NCBI GenBank assembly: GCA_937996235.1 | Contig: CALKVK010000034.1 | Location: 36,638-100,637 of the forward strand | Origin: an uncultured bacterium | Lineage (GTDB): Bacteria; Planctomycetota; JAJSAM01; JAJVHW01 | Length of the DNA: 64,000 nt | Reading direction: 5' to 3' | Part shown: piece after piece, positions 1-7,943 of the stretch | Layout of the letters: each line of letters begins with the position of its first letter | Position numbering within the stretch: the stretch's first letter is position 1 | The notes under the pieces: model-generated | Databases searched by the model: none | Told to the model about the DNA's origin: nothing | Seen by the model: the letters and a program-made list of their open reading frames with translations, nothing else | Made by a program: the position numbers and the translations under genes

Positions 1-531
1 GTCACAACAGGGCTCGACCTGTCCGTCATCGTGCACGCGGAGCCCCAGAACGGCTGCGGCAACCACCGACGAGTACGCATACGTCATCTGGCTCAGCTCG
101 TACCCGAGACACCTGGCCCCCTCGGGTGGAGTTGCGGCTGATCTCGGAGTCTCGAGGCGGGCCCAGACGACCTCATGCGACGCGGGCTCCTCCGTGTTGG
201 CCCAGCGCATCACATCCAGTGCGTCTCGCTCGTCAGAGATCCACGGGAAGCACCCCTCGGAACCGACCGCGGAAGCACTGCCCAACTGCGCGGCACGGAG
301 CTCGAACAGCCGGATCGAGCTGAGCCGCGCGCGCGCCTGCTGCAAGTCGGAGCATGGCTCAACGGGCGCTCGATGCAGCCCGGCGTACTCCGCGATGGAG
401 CTCGGCAGACGAAGTGCGGTCGCGCCGCGAATCGCACTCCATCGGCGGACTACGATGAAGCCGTCCAGGGGCCACCGACCGATCCACTCGTATTGATCGA
501 AGAGCGGTGGTCGATCACCTAACCGGGACAT
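1..531 (-). CDS. Candidate immunity protein for the adjacent HINT toxin (3' end beyond window)
   Basis: On the minus strand an uninterrupted frame runs from an ATG at 531-529 to the window edge, 177 codons with no stop. The start lies inside the last codons of the toxin gene, giving a 17-bp overlap in another frame. The frame opens MSRLGDRPPLFDQYEWIGRW and reads like real protein: it is rich in Trp and mixed residues, with a later GYELSQMTYAYSS segment. It matches no family I recognise. Immunity genes of polymorphic toxins are normally encoded directly downstream of, and often overlapping, the toxin; position is the whole basis for the role. A GGGAG lies about 14 nt upstream of the ATG. Translational coupling to the toxin is likely. 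It could instead be an unrelated downstream gene. Confidence 0.6.
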   Translation of the reverse strand, partial: MSRLGDRPPLFDQYEWIGRWPLDGFIVVRRWSAIRGATALRLPSSIAEYAGLHRAPVEPCSDLQQARARLSSIRLFELRAAQLGSASAVGSEGCFPWISDERDALDVMRWANTEEPASHEVVWARLETPRSAATPPEGARCLGYELSQMTYAYSSVVAAAVLGLRVHDDGQVEPCCD

Positions 532-1534
532 GCTGGACGGAACTCCCGCCGCCCCCCACATGGAGGTGCGGGAAGTTGATGGGGGCGTTGTGCGGCGGAT
601 CGGTCCACACTCGCATGCCGAGTTCGTCTCCCCAATCCATGACGGTCTCTGCGTCCCGACGTGTCATCCCCTTGGGCTTGCTCTCTCCGACAATGTCGAG
701 GAGCGCCTGTTGGTCCTCGGACCAATGATTAGGACTCCCGGGGCGACCTGCGCGTCTCGTCTGCGGGACGTCGTTGCCCTGTCGCCAGCCATCGTAGTCG
801 TTGTGGACGACCAGCCCGCTGGCTCCCACGGCGAACTCCGCCTCGCCCGCCACCTGCAGGTTGCAGACCCGCGCGCCCTCCCCGCCATGCGCCAGGCGCT
901 CGATCACGCCCACTCCGCCGTGAACGAGCGTCACCCGTTCACCGACGCACAGATCGCGCGCCGGCACCCAGTCGCCGCGGTCGGCCGAGTGGAAGGGGTG
1001 TTCCCGCGTGGTCTCGACCGACTCGACTGTCGGGGCGTCGCCCGCCGCCCGGGACTCGCCTTCCGTCCGGAGCGTGAGCGTCACGATCTCGGAAGCCTGC
1101 CGCTCGATCCAGCCGATCACGTGCCGCGGCCCGCGGCGCGTGTGCACGACCGGGATCACGTCGAGCGACGCGACTTCCTCGATCCCGCTGACCGCCACGT
1201 CGAGGTCGAGCTCGAGCGCGTTCTCCTCGAGGTGGAAGACCGCGCCAACCTCGCACCGCTCGCGCGCGAGCCAGGTGTTCGGTCGGACGAGCACGCCTCG
1301 CGGCAGCCCCGTCGACGTGCCGACAGCGTGGAAGTGGACGATCGACCAGTTCCCCGGCGTCACGGAGACCCTGTCCACCGCGCGCCCGAGCTCGCGCGCA
1401 GGGCTCCGGACGGCAGCCTCCGAAGGGCTCATTGCCGCGGCGAAAAGGAAGGCACAGAGCAGGACCCCGAGCAGGCCCAGGAGCGATCGGTCGAACCTGC
1501 GGAGTCGAGCTGCCAGGTGTCGAATGGAGTCCAT
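515..1534 (-). CDS. Polymorphic toxin with pretoxin HINT domain and C-terminal toxin domain
   Basis: 339 residues. An N-terminal hydrophobic segment (about 18-36) acts as signal peptide or anchor. A HINT-like domain follows, with the typical C-terminal blocks: TTREHPF (175-181), W189/A192/L195 in the GDWVPARDLCVGERV block, VCNLQVAG (223-230) and the VHN autocleavage junction (243-245). The last ~94 residues form a separate domain ending in PHLHV and QHVPVR, with His 323, 325 and 335. HINT domains in such proteins release the downstream toxin by self-cleavage. The canonical N-terminal Cys block is not obvious; Cys94 is the only candidate, so cleavage competence is uncertain. I do not recognise the toxin family; the clustered histidines would fit a nuclease, which is a guess. 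The start at 1534 is chosen for a strong GGGAGGGAAGG ribosome site; longer in-frame starts lack one. Confidence 0.8.
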   Translation of the reverse strand: MDSIRHLAARLRRFDRSLLGLLGVLLCAFLFAAAMSPSEAAVRSPARELGRAVDRVSVTPGNWSIVHFHAVGTSTGLPRGVLVRPNTWLARERCEVGAVFHLEENALELDLDVAVSGIEEVASLDVIPVVHTRRGPRHVIGWIERQASEIVTLTLRTEGESRAAGDAPTVESVETTREHPFHSADRGDWVPARDLCVGERVTLVHGGVGVIERLAHGGEGARVCNLQVAGEAEFAVGASGLVVHNDYDGWRQGNDVPQTRRAGRPGSPNHWSEDQQALLDIVGESKPKGMTRRDAETVMDWGDELGMRVWTDPPHNAPINFPHLHVGGGGSSVQHVPVR

Positions 1535-1937
1535 GGCTACCTTCCCTCCCCCGCGACCGCCGGAGCTGGCGCGCTGGTCCGTACTCCGAGGCTCTCGCGG
1601 CTTCAAGCTGCCCCGCTGCGGTGGACAGTCTACGGCGTACGTTCGTCGGACATGGACCAGGTCTGCAGTGGTCCTCGCGCCGCTCGCCATCGCCGGGCAC
1701 GGGGAGGGCGCTTGGCGCGAGCGAGCCGGCGGCTTGGGCACGCAGGGAGCCCGCAACCAGATCGGGCCGACCGCATGGGCCGCGGCGACGGGGCCCAGCC
1801 GCCCAGCCCCCCGGGGGACAGGGAAGCGCGCCCGCCGGGGGCCGGTTTGGTAGGAAGGCGACCGCCGGATTGCGTTTCGCGGCCCGGGCGCGTCGCGCGT
1901 CCCACTACGAGGCCGGGCCCCCCTCCCGGCAGATGCC
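1535..1937. other. Divergent intergenic region between toxin and ECF sigma operons
   Basis: About 400 bases with no convincing gene. On the minus strand a TAGACT (1632-1627) could be a -10 element for the toxin, which would give it a leader of roughly 85 nt. A C/G-run palindrome near 1808-1819 is present. I see no clear -35 boxes, and no -10 candidate for the sigma gene. Confidence 0.4.
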
Positions 1938-2534
1938 ATGGACCTCCGCGACCCCCAGCAGCTCCGCAAGGTGTACGAGACCAGCGCCAAGGGTCTCTAC
2001 AACCTGGCCTACCGCCTGGTCGGCGACCGGCAGTGGGCCGAGGACATCCTGCAGGAGACCTTCGTCCGGGCGTACACGCGAGCCGACACCTTCCAGGAGG
2101 GCGGCAAGGTCTCGACCTGGCTCTACCGCATCTGCATGAACCTGGCGTACGACCACCTGCGGGCCCGCCGCTACCGCGCGGCGGCCTCGCTCGACGCGCC
2201 GGTCACGCACGCGGGCGACGCGGAGCCTTCGACCTGGAGCGCCACGCTGGCCTCGTCGCTGCCCGAGGCGACGGCCGAGGTCGAGCAGCGCGACACCGAG
2301 AGCTGCGTCCGGCGCCTGATCGACGAGCTGCCGGAGCGCGAGCGCACGGTGGTGCTGCTCCGGCAGTACCACGGCATGACCTTCAAGGAGATCGCCGACG
2401 TGCTCGGCCTGACGAGCCGGACGGTGCAGAACTGCCTGAGGCGGGCCAAGGAGAAGCTCTACTTCGGCCTGAAGGACGCGGGACTCGCCCCCGACGAGGC
2501 GAGGCTCCACGCCACGGCCGACGAGGAGAGCTGA
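1938..2534 (+). CDS. ECF-family RNA polymerase sigma factor
   Basis: 198 residues with the two ECF modules. Region 2 (about 10-75) includes AYRLVGDRQWAEDILQETF, which binds core and the -10 element. Region 4 (about 115-175) includes ELPERERTVVLLRQYHGMTF followed by the helix-turn-helix KEIADVLGLTSRTVQNCLRR. The two are joined by a variable linker. It leads a group of three same-strand genes, with a zinc-finger anti-sigma 64 bp downstream and an HtrA-like PDZ protein after that. This is the arrangement of envelope-stress sigma systems such as RpoE-RseA-MucD. It is therefore likely held inactive at the membrane and released by an envelope signal. The ribosome site before 1938 is weak. Family assignment is firm; the regulon is unknown. 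Confidence 0.93.
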   Translation: MDLRDPQQLRKVYETSAKGLYNLAYRLVGDRQWAEDILQETFVRAYTRADTFQEGGKVSTWLYRICMNLAYDHLRARRYRAAASLDAPVTHAGDAEPSTWSATLASSLPEATAEVEQRDTESCVRRLIDELPERERTVVLLRQYHGMTFKEIADVLGLTSRTVQNCLRRAKEKLYFGLKDAGLAPDEARLHATADEES

Positions 2535-2598
2535 CCGCGGACCGCGACACGAGGGCCGCCGCGGGGCGGCCGGGACCACGAGGAACACGACGGGACGG

Positions 2599-3201
2599 AT
2601 GACCTCCATGCGCTGTAGCAAGGTGCTGAAGCTGCTCGACGACCACGTGCACGGGCTCCTGCCCGCCGAGCGCGCCGCCGCGGTGCGCACGCACCTCGAC
2701 GCCTGCGCGGGGTGCGACGAGGAGGCGGAGATCCTGCGCACGGCCACCGCGCCGCTGACGGCCTGGGGCGACCTCGAGCCGCCGCCCGGCTGCTTCGACG
2801 CGATCCTCGCGCGGATCGAGGCGCTGCCGCCCGAGCTGCGCGTGCCCGCGCCGGCCGCGCGGCCGCGCCTGCGGGTGCTGCAGGGCGGCGCGCGCCGGCT
2901 CCTGACCGCCGGTGCGGTCGCGGCGGCCGTGCTCGTGACCGCGGGCTTCCTCGAACTCGACGGCGCGGGCACGGCCGCTGCGCCGGTCGGCGCGAACGTG
3001 CTCGCGAAGTCGCGCCCGGCGGCGAGCGAGAGCGGCGCGTCGCTCAAGTCCGGCGAGGTCGCCGCGTTCCGCGTGACCGGCGACTATCAGCAGCGCGACC
3101 GCCTGCTGCGGCGCCGCGCGACGCGCACGCCGAGCCCGTTCGACACGCCCGCGCCGGCCGTCCCCGTCAGCTTCGACGGCCTCGGGGTGCAGGCGCGATG
3201 A
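2599..3201 (+). CDS. Zinc-finger (zf-HC2) transmembrane anti-sigma factor
   Basis: 200 residues. The N-terminus carries the ZAS motif His32-x3-Cys36-x2-Cys39 (THLDACAGC) with an earlier Cys6, which in this family binds zinc and grips the cognate sigma. One transmembrane helix spans about 101-118 (LLTAGAVAAAVLVTAGFLEL). The remaining ~80 residues would be periplasmic and could take the stress signal. It sits between the ECF sigma and an HtrA-like gene whose ATG overlaps this stop (ATGA), so the three are probably one transcript. An internal Met4 is an alternative start. Confidence 0.9.
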   Translation: MTSMRCSKVLKLLDDHVHGLLPAERAAAVRTHLDACAGCDEEAEILRTATAPLTAWGDLEPPPGCFDAILARIEALPPELRVPAPAARPRLRVLQGGARRLLTAGAVAAAVLVTAGFLELDGAGTAAAPVGANVLAKSRPAASESGASLKSGEVAAFRVTGDYQQRDRLLRRRATRTPSPFDTPAPAVPVSFDGLGVQAR

Positions 3202-4538
3202 GCCGACTCGCCGTCGCGTCCGCCCTCGCGCTCTGCGCCGCCGCGGGCAGCACCGCCCGCGCGCAGGAGGCGCCGCCCGACGACGGGGCGCTCGCCCGCG
3301 ACGACGTGCGCGTGCTCGAGGGCCGCACGTGGCGGCTCCTGCGCGAGAACGGACCGTCGGTGCTGTCGGTCAGCGTCATCACGCGCGCCGCCAGCGTGCC
3401 GCGCCTCGTGCTGCCGGGCGTCGTGCTCGCGCCGCCGCACCGCGACGCGCAGCGCATCGACGCGACGGGCTTCGTGGTGTCGTCGCAGGGGCACGTGGTG
3501 ACGACCTCCGCCGCGCTCCGCGACGCCGCGCAGATCGAGGTGCGCTTCTCCGACGGCACGCTCCGCGACGCGGACGTGGTCGGCGTGGACGCGCCGTTCC
3601 GCATCGCCGTGCTGCGCACGCGCGCCCCCGAGAACGCGCGCTCGCTGTGCGCGACGCCGTCTGCGACGGCGGCGGCCGCGACGCTCGGCTGGTTCTTCCA
3701 GTCGACCGCCGGGCGGCCGAACGTCCAGATCGCCACCGTGGGCGCCGCCGACGACCACGCGAGCTCCTACGACCGCTTCCTGTTCGCGCCCGTGCCGCTC
3801 CCCGCCGGTGCGGCGGGCGGTCCGCTCGTCGCGCGCGACGGCGCGCTGCTCGGCATGGCGGTCGCCGACGTCGCCCCGAGCGACGCGGGCGACGACGTGC
3901 CCGGCGCCGGAACGCTGTTCGTCCGCGGCGGCGACGTGGCGCACGCGGTCAGCGACATCGTGCGCTACGGCCGCGTGCGGCGCCCGCTCCTCGGCGTCGT
4001 GATGGACGGCGACACGAACCGCATCGACCAGCTCCTGCCGCAGGGCCCGGCGAAGGCCGCGGGGCTCGAGGAGGGCGATCGCGTGGTCGGCGTCGCGGGG
4101 AGCGCGATCTCGTCGCTCGCGGACCTGACGCGCGCGCTCCTGCGGCGCACGGCGGGTGATGCGGTCGAGGTCGACGTCGTCCGCGGCGACGCGATGCTGC
4201 GGCGCTCGGTGGTGCTCACCGACGCGGCGCTGCCCTGCGCGCCCACGGTCGCCCCGCTCCCCGGCGCGACGCTCGAGGTCGCGGCGGAGGCCGGTCCGGA
4301 CGGCGAACGCCCGGTGACGGTGCGCGACGTCGTGCCGAACTCGACGCTCCACGCAGCCGGGCTGCGCGACGGCGACCAACTGCTGCGCGTCGACGGCCGC
4401 TCGGCGCTGCGCTTCCTCGCGCGGTTCGCGATCGACCCCGCGGCGTCGCTGCCGCACGCGCTCGAGATCGAGCGCGACGGCGCGCGGTTCACGATCACGC
4501 CGAGCGCGTCGGCACTCCCGGGCACGCGCGACGAGTAG
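3198..4538 (+). CDS. Catalytically inactive HtrA/DegP-like protein with two PDZ domains
   Basis: 446 residues: signal peptide (1-22, cleaved around ARAQ), a trypsin-fold region (about 50-250) and two PDZ-like domains (about 262-340 and 355-435). The fold region keeps HtrA landmarks: GFVVSSQGHVVT, VVGVD..IAVL and GAAGGPL. All three catalytic residues are replaced by my alignment: Ala105 for His, Arg135 for Asp, Ala206 for Ser (GAAGG in place of GNSGG). It should therefore bind rather than cut, exposing PDZ domains in the periplasm. In RpoE-type systems the HtrA partner degrades misfolded protein; here it more likely senses or scaffolds, perhaps touching the anti-sigma's periplasmic tail. The ATG overlaps the anti-sigma stop by 4 bp, indicating coupling. 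Confidence 0.85.
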   Translation: MSRLAVASALALCAAAGSTARAQEAPPDDGALARDDVRVLEGRTWRLLRENGPSVLSVSVITRAASVPRLVLPGVVLAPPHRDAQRIDATGFVVSSQGHVVTTSAALRDAAQIEVRFSDGTLRDADVVGVDAPFRIAVLRTRAPENARSLCATPSATAAAATLGWFFQSTAGRPNVQIATVGAADDHASSYDRFLFAPVPLPAGAAGGPLVARDGALLGMAVADVAPSDAGDDVPGAGTLFVRGGDVAHAVSDIVRYGRVRRPLLGVVMDGDTNRIDQLLPQGPAKAAGLEEGDRVVGVAGSAISSLADLTRALLRRTAGDAVEVDVVRGDAMLRRSVVLTDAALPCAPTVAPLPGATLEVAAEAGPDGERPVTVRDVVPNSTLHAAGLRDGDQLLRVDGRSALRFLARFAIDPAASLPHALEIERDGARFTITPSASALPGTRDE

Positions 4539-4566
4539 TCCGGCGCCGACCGGCGCGCGTGGTGAG

Positions 4567-5031
4567 ATGGCGCACATGGACGCGCCGCTCCCGCCCGCCT
4601 CGGAGGACCCGCGCAGCGCCGCGCTCGCGCAGCTCTGCGCCATCATGGAGCGCCTGCGGCGGCCGGGCGACGGCTGCCCGTGGGACCTCGAGCAGACGCT
4701 CGACTCGCTCTTCCCCTACCTGCGCGAGGAGCTCGAGGAGGCGGCCGCGGCGGCGACGCGCGTGCAGGCGGGAGAGCTGCCGCCCGACGAGCTGCGCGAG
4801 GAGCTCGGGGACCTGCTGTTCAACGTCGTGTTCGTGACGGAGCTCTGCCGCGAGCGCGGCTGGTTCGGCATGGGCGACGTCGTCGCGGGCGCGGCGGAGA
4901 AGATCACGCGCCGCCACCCGCACATCTTCGGCGACCTCGCGGCCGCGACGCCGGAGGAGGTCACGCGCATCTGGCAGGACGTGAAGGCGCAGGAACGCGC
5001 GGCGAAGGCCGCGCGGCGCGAGACGAGCTGA
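4567..5031 (+). CDS. mazG: MazG-type nucleoside triphosphate pyrophosphohydrolase
   Basis: 154 residues. The MazG fold is clear: RRPGDGCPWDLEQT near residue 40, then the metal-binding helices with LREELEEAAAA and LREELGDLLFNVV, giving the EExxE and ExxD acidic clusters. The enzyme hydrolyses NTPs to NMP and pyrophosphate, usually as house-cleaning of damaged nucleotides. The length corresponds to one MazG domain, shorter than the two-domain E. coli protein (about 263). It lies 28 bp after the HtrA-like gene and one base before the DUF983 gene, so it may share that transcript. The upstream ATG at 4567 is taken; Met4 (4576) is an alternative. Confidence 0.93.
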   Translation: MAHMDAPLPPASEDPRSAALAQLCAIMERLRRPGDGCPWDLEQTLDSLFPYLREELEEAAAAATRVQAGELPPDELREELGDLLFNVVFVTELCRERGWFGMGDVVAGAAEKITRRHPHIFGDLAAATPEEVTRIWQDVKAQERAAKAARRETS

Positions 5032-5032
5032 G

Positions 5033-5440
5033 ATGCCGCGCGCGCGCTCCGCGACCGCCGCACTCCTCCGCGGACGCTGTCCGCGCTGCCGCGAAGGCCG
5101 CATCTTCGCGTCGCTCGTCCGCATGGCGCCCGCGTGCGCGGTGTGCGGCGCGGACTTCGAGCGCGAGCAGGGCTACTTCCTCGGCGCGATGTACTTCAGC
5201 TACGGCTTCGGCGTCGCGCTGCTCGCGGCTCCCGTGGCGGTGCTGATCTTCGCGGACGTGGACATGCGCGTGACGGTCGGCGCGTCGGCGCTGTTCCTGC
5301 TCGTCGCCGCGCCGTGGCTCTTCCGCTGGTCGCGCATCGTGTGGCTGCACTTCGACCACCGCTTCGATCCGCTGCCGGACCGGGCGGCGCGCAAGCTCAC
5401 GGCCGAAGACGCGCGAGAGCCTGCTCGAACGCGGACTTGA
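5033..5440 (+). CDS. DUF983 family zinc-ribbon membrane protein
   Basis: 135 residues. An N-terminal zinc ribbon (RGRCPRCREGRIF ... CAVCGADFE) is followed by EQGYFLGAMYFSYGF and two hydrophobic helices (about 58-78 and 84-104). This is the DUF983 pattern, whose function is unknown; homologues are often near respiratory or cofactor genes. Here it follows mazG by one base (TGAGATG). Its last 44 bp overlap the 3' end of the convergent aminopeptidase gene, so the two transcripts must be complementary at their ends unless termination occurs inside coding sequence. Confidence 0.88.
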   Translation: MPRARSATAALLRGRCPRCREGRIFASLVRMAPACAVCGADFEREQGYFLGAMYFSYGFGVALLAAPVAVLIFADVDMRVTVGASALFLLVAAPWLFRWSRIVWLHFDHRFDPLPDRAARKLTAEDAREPARTRT

Positions 5441-7835
5441 CGCCCGGGCCCGTCACGTCGGGCAGGAGCCTCTCGAGCACGGGCACGGCGTCGGCGAGCC
5501 CGAGATCCGCGGCGTGGCCGGCCGCCCACTGCTGCATGCGGAAGTAGGGATCGTCGAGCAGCGCGAGCACCGCGCCGCGTGTCGCCGCGCCGTGCGGGTC
5601 GAGCTTCACGAGCGCGTCGAGCGCGGCGTGCCGCAGACGGTGCTGCGCGCCCTTGCCCCAGGCGTAGTCGGTGTAGCGCAGCGCGACGGCGGCGCCGCGC
5701 GGATCGCCGAGCGCGGCGAGGCCGTTCATAACCTCGCGACGGACGACGTCGCGATGGCTCTCGCGGGCGAGCGCGGCGACGAGCGCATCGAACGCCTCGG
5801 GTGCACGGGTGCGGCCGAGCGCCGCGGCGGCCTCGGACGCCGGATAGTCTCGCGGCTCGTCGCGGAGCGCGGCGGCGAGCGTCGGTGCGGCCCACGCCGC
5901 CGGGAACTCGCCGAGGGCGCGCAGCGCCGCGGAGCGCACGCGCGAGTCGGCCTCGTGCGCGGCGGCGGCGAGGTGCGCGACGGCAGCGTGCGCGCGCGTC
6001 TTCCCGAGCGCCGTGCACGCCTCGGCGCGCACCTGCCACGCGGCGTCGTGTGTGGCCGCGCCGAGTGCGGCGACCGCCTCCGGGCCGAGACCGCCGAGCG
6101 CGCGCGCCGCGAGGATGCGCCCCGTCGCGCGCGGATCCTCCGCGAGCTGCAGCTCCCACTCGGCGCGCGAGCGCTCCTCGTGGATGCGCGCGATCAGGAA
6201 CGTGCGCGGGTCGACGCGCCAGCGCCGCGGCTTCGACGCGCACGCGACGCGCCACTCGGCGGCGGCGCCGGAGAGCACGAACGTGCGCGTCTCGCTCTGC
6301 CCGCCCTCCCACGCCGCCTCGACCTCGACGGGCAGCGTGAAGTGCGGCATCTCCGGCGTCGCGGGCTGCGTCTGTCGCACGCGCAGCACCAGCTCGCCCG
6401 CGCCGTCGCCCCCGTCCCACGACGACGAGACCGCGAGCTGCGGGTAGCCGGAGCGGTGCACCCACTGCTCGAAGAACGCGCGCAGGTCGCGGCCGCTCGT
6501 GTCCTCGAGCGCGCGCCGCAGCTCGTCGCTCGTGACGCTGCGCCCGCCGCAGCGCGTCAGGTAGAGCGCAATGCCCTTCCGGAACGCATCGTCGCCGAGC
6601 TGGCGCCGCAGCATGTGCAGCACCGACGAGCCCTTCACGTACTGGTGCTGCTCGAGGTCGCCGCAGTCCGCCACGTCGCGCGGCAGCGGCCGCGCCGCCG
6701 TGGCCGCCAGGTCCACGCCGTCCATGTAGTCGTCGCGCGACTCCAGGCGTCCGACCTCGAACGCGTCGGCGCCCTCGGCGTGCTCGAACCAGAGGTCGGT
6801 GAAGTACGTCGCGAAGCCCTCGTTCAGCCAGAGGTGGTTGAAGGTGCGGCACGTTACGAGGTCGCCGAACCACTGGTGCGCGAGCTCGTGTGCGACGAGA
6901 CCGTCGGCCGAGTAGTCGGGACGCACGCCCGGCTCGTGCAGCGCGCGCATGTTGAGCGTCGTCGCGCACGTGTTCTCCATGCCGCCCCAGTGGAAGTCCC
7001 ACACGGTGACCTGCGCGTAGCGCGGCCACGGGTACGGGCGGCCCGTCCACTCCGCGAAGAAGCGCAGCATGTCCGGCGTGCGACCGAAGACCTCGTCCGC
7101 GCGGTCGGCCCAGCCGGGCGGTACGAGCGCGTGCACCGCGACGCCGGACGCGTCCTGCAGGACGTCGTCGAAGGTCCCGACGACGAGCGTCACGAGATAG
7201 CTCGGGTGCTCCTGGTCGAAGCGCCACACGTGCGTCTCGCGCCCGTCCCCGGCCGCCGTGCGCGGACCGGGCACGCCGTTCGACAGCGTGGTGAGTCCCG
7301 CGGGGACGTCCACCGTCAGCGACGTCGCGAGGCGGTCGTCGGGGAGGTCGTAGCACGGGAACCAGTGGCGGTTCTCGGTGCCCTCGCCCTGCGACCAGAC
7401 CTGCAGCGGGATGTCGGGATGCTCCGGCGTCGGGCGGAAGAACCACAGCCCGGAGCGCGGGCGGCCGCCGTAGGTGATCGCGAGGTCGAACTCCTCGCCG
7501 CGTGCGCGCGGACGGTCGAGGTCGATCGCGAGCACGCCGCCCGAGTGGACGAAGCGGCACGGCGTCGCGTCGCCGACCGTCACGCTCGCGACCTGCATGT
7601 CCTCGAGGTGCATGCGCACCTGCGCGAGACCGTCCGCGAGCGCCGCCACGTGATGGCGCGCGACGCCGGAGAGCGCGCCGGCGTCGAGGTCGAGCCGCAG
7701 CGCGAGGTCGAGGCGGATCTGGTCGTAGTCGCGCGTCTCGGGCGTCGGCGCGGCGGGCGGCGCATCGGCGGCGCGCGCGGCGGATGCGAAGGCCAGAGCG
7801 AGCAGGACGGCACGGACCGTGGGACGTGGGGACAT
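5397..7835 (-). CDS. M1 family zinc aminopeptidase with C-terminal HEAT-like repeats
   Basis: 812 residues. The signal peptide (1-22) is followed by an M1 N-terminal beta domain and then the catalytic domain, with the exopeptidase motif GGMENT (284-289) and zinc site HELAHQWFGD (316-325) plus Glu339 in NEGFA. The family removes N-terminal residues from peptides. From about residue 580 to the end, repeated helical segments (IRAEAC..LGK, VRSAALRALGEF and similar) read as HEAT repeats rather than the usual ERAP-type C-domain. The secretion signal puts it outside the cytoplasm, so it likely trims peptides in the periplasm. GGAGGT lies 5 nt before the ATG, and a minus-strand TAGGAT at 7864-7859 is a plausible -10. 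Confidence 0.93.
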   Translation of the reverse strand: MSPRPTVRAVLLALAFASAARAADAPPAAPTPETRDYDQIRLDLALRLDLDAGALSGVARHHVAALADGLAQVRMHLEDMQVASVTVGDATPCRFVHSGGVLAIDLDRPRARGEEFDLAITYGGRPRSGLWFFRPTPEHPDIPLQVWSQGEGTENRHWFPCYDLPDDRLATSLTVDVPAGLTTLSNGVPGPRTAAGDGRETHVWRFDQEHPSYLVTLVVGTFDDVLQDASGVAVHALVPPGWADRADEVFGRTPDMLRFFAEWTGRPYPWPRYAQVTVWDFHWGGMENTCATTLNMRALHEPGVRPDYSADGLVAHELAHQWFGDLVTCRTFNHLWLNEGFATYFTDLWFEHAEGADAFEVGRLESRDDYMDGVDLAATAARPLPRDVADCGDLEQHQYVKGSSVLHMLRRQLGDDAFRKGIALYLTRCGGRSVTSDELRRALEDTSGRDLRAFFEQWVHRSGYPQLAVSSSWDGGDGAGELVLRVRQTQPATPEMPHFTLPVEVEAAWEGGQSETRTFVLSGAAAEWRVACASKPRRWRVDPRTFLIARIHEERSRAEWELQLAEDPRATGRILAARALGGLGPEAVAALGAATHDAAWQVRAEACTALGKTRAHAAVAHLAAAAHEADSRVRSAALRALGEFPAAWAAPTLAAALRDEPRDYPASEAAAALGRTRAPEAFDALVAALARESHRDVVRREVMNGLAALGDPRGAAVALRYTDYAWGKGAQHRLRHAALDALVKLDPHGAATRGAVLALLDDPYFRMQQWAAGHAADLGLADAVPVLERLLPDVTGPGVKSAFEQALARLRP

Positions 7836-7943
7836 CGCGACCTCCCGAACGGAGCGGGATCCTACGGTGCTCCGCGTGACGCACGTTCTGGACACGCGCC
7901 CGGACTTGGGGGAGTCTCCGCCCGGAACGGAGGAGAGAACCCC

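Noticed and set aside
5514..7943. Plus-strand frame opposite the M1 aminopeptidase, continuous with the DUF481 gene
   Set aside because: The DUF481 gene has its own signal peptide and ribosome site at 7944; the upstream extension is antisense low-complexity sequence.
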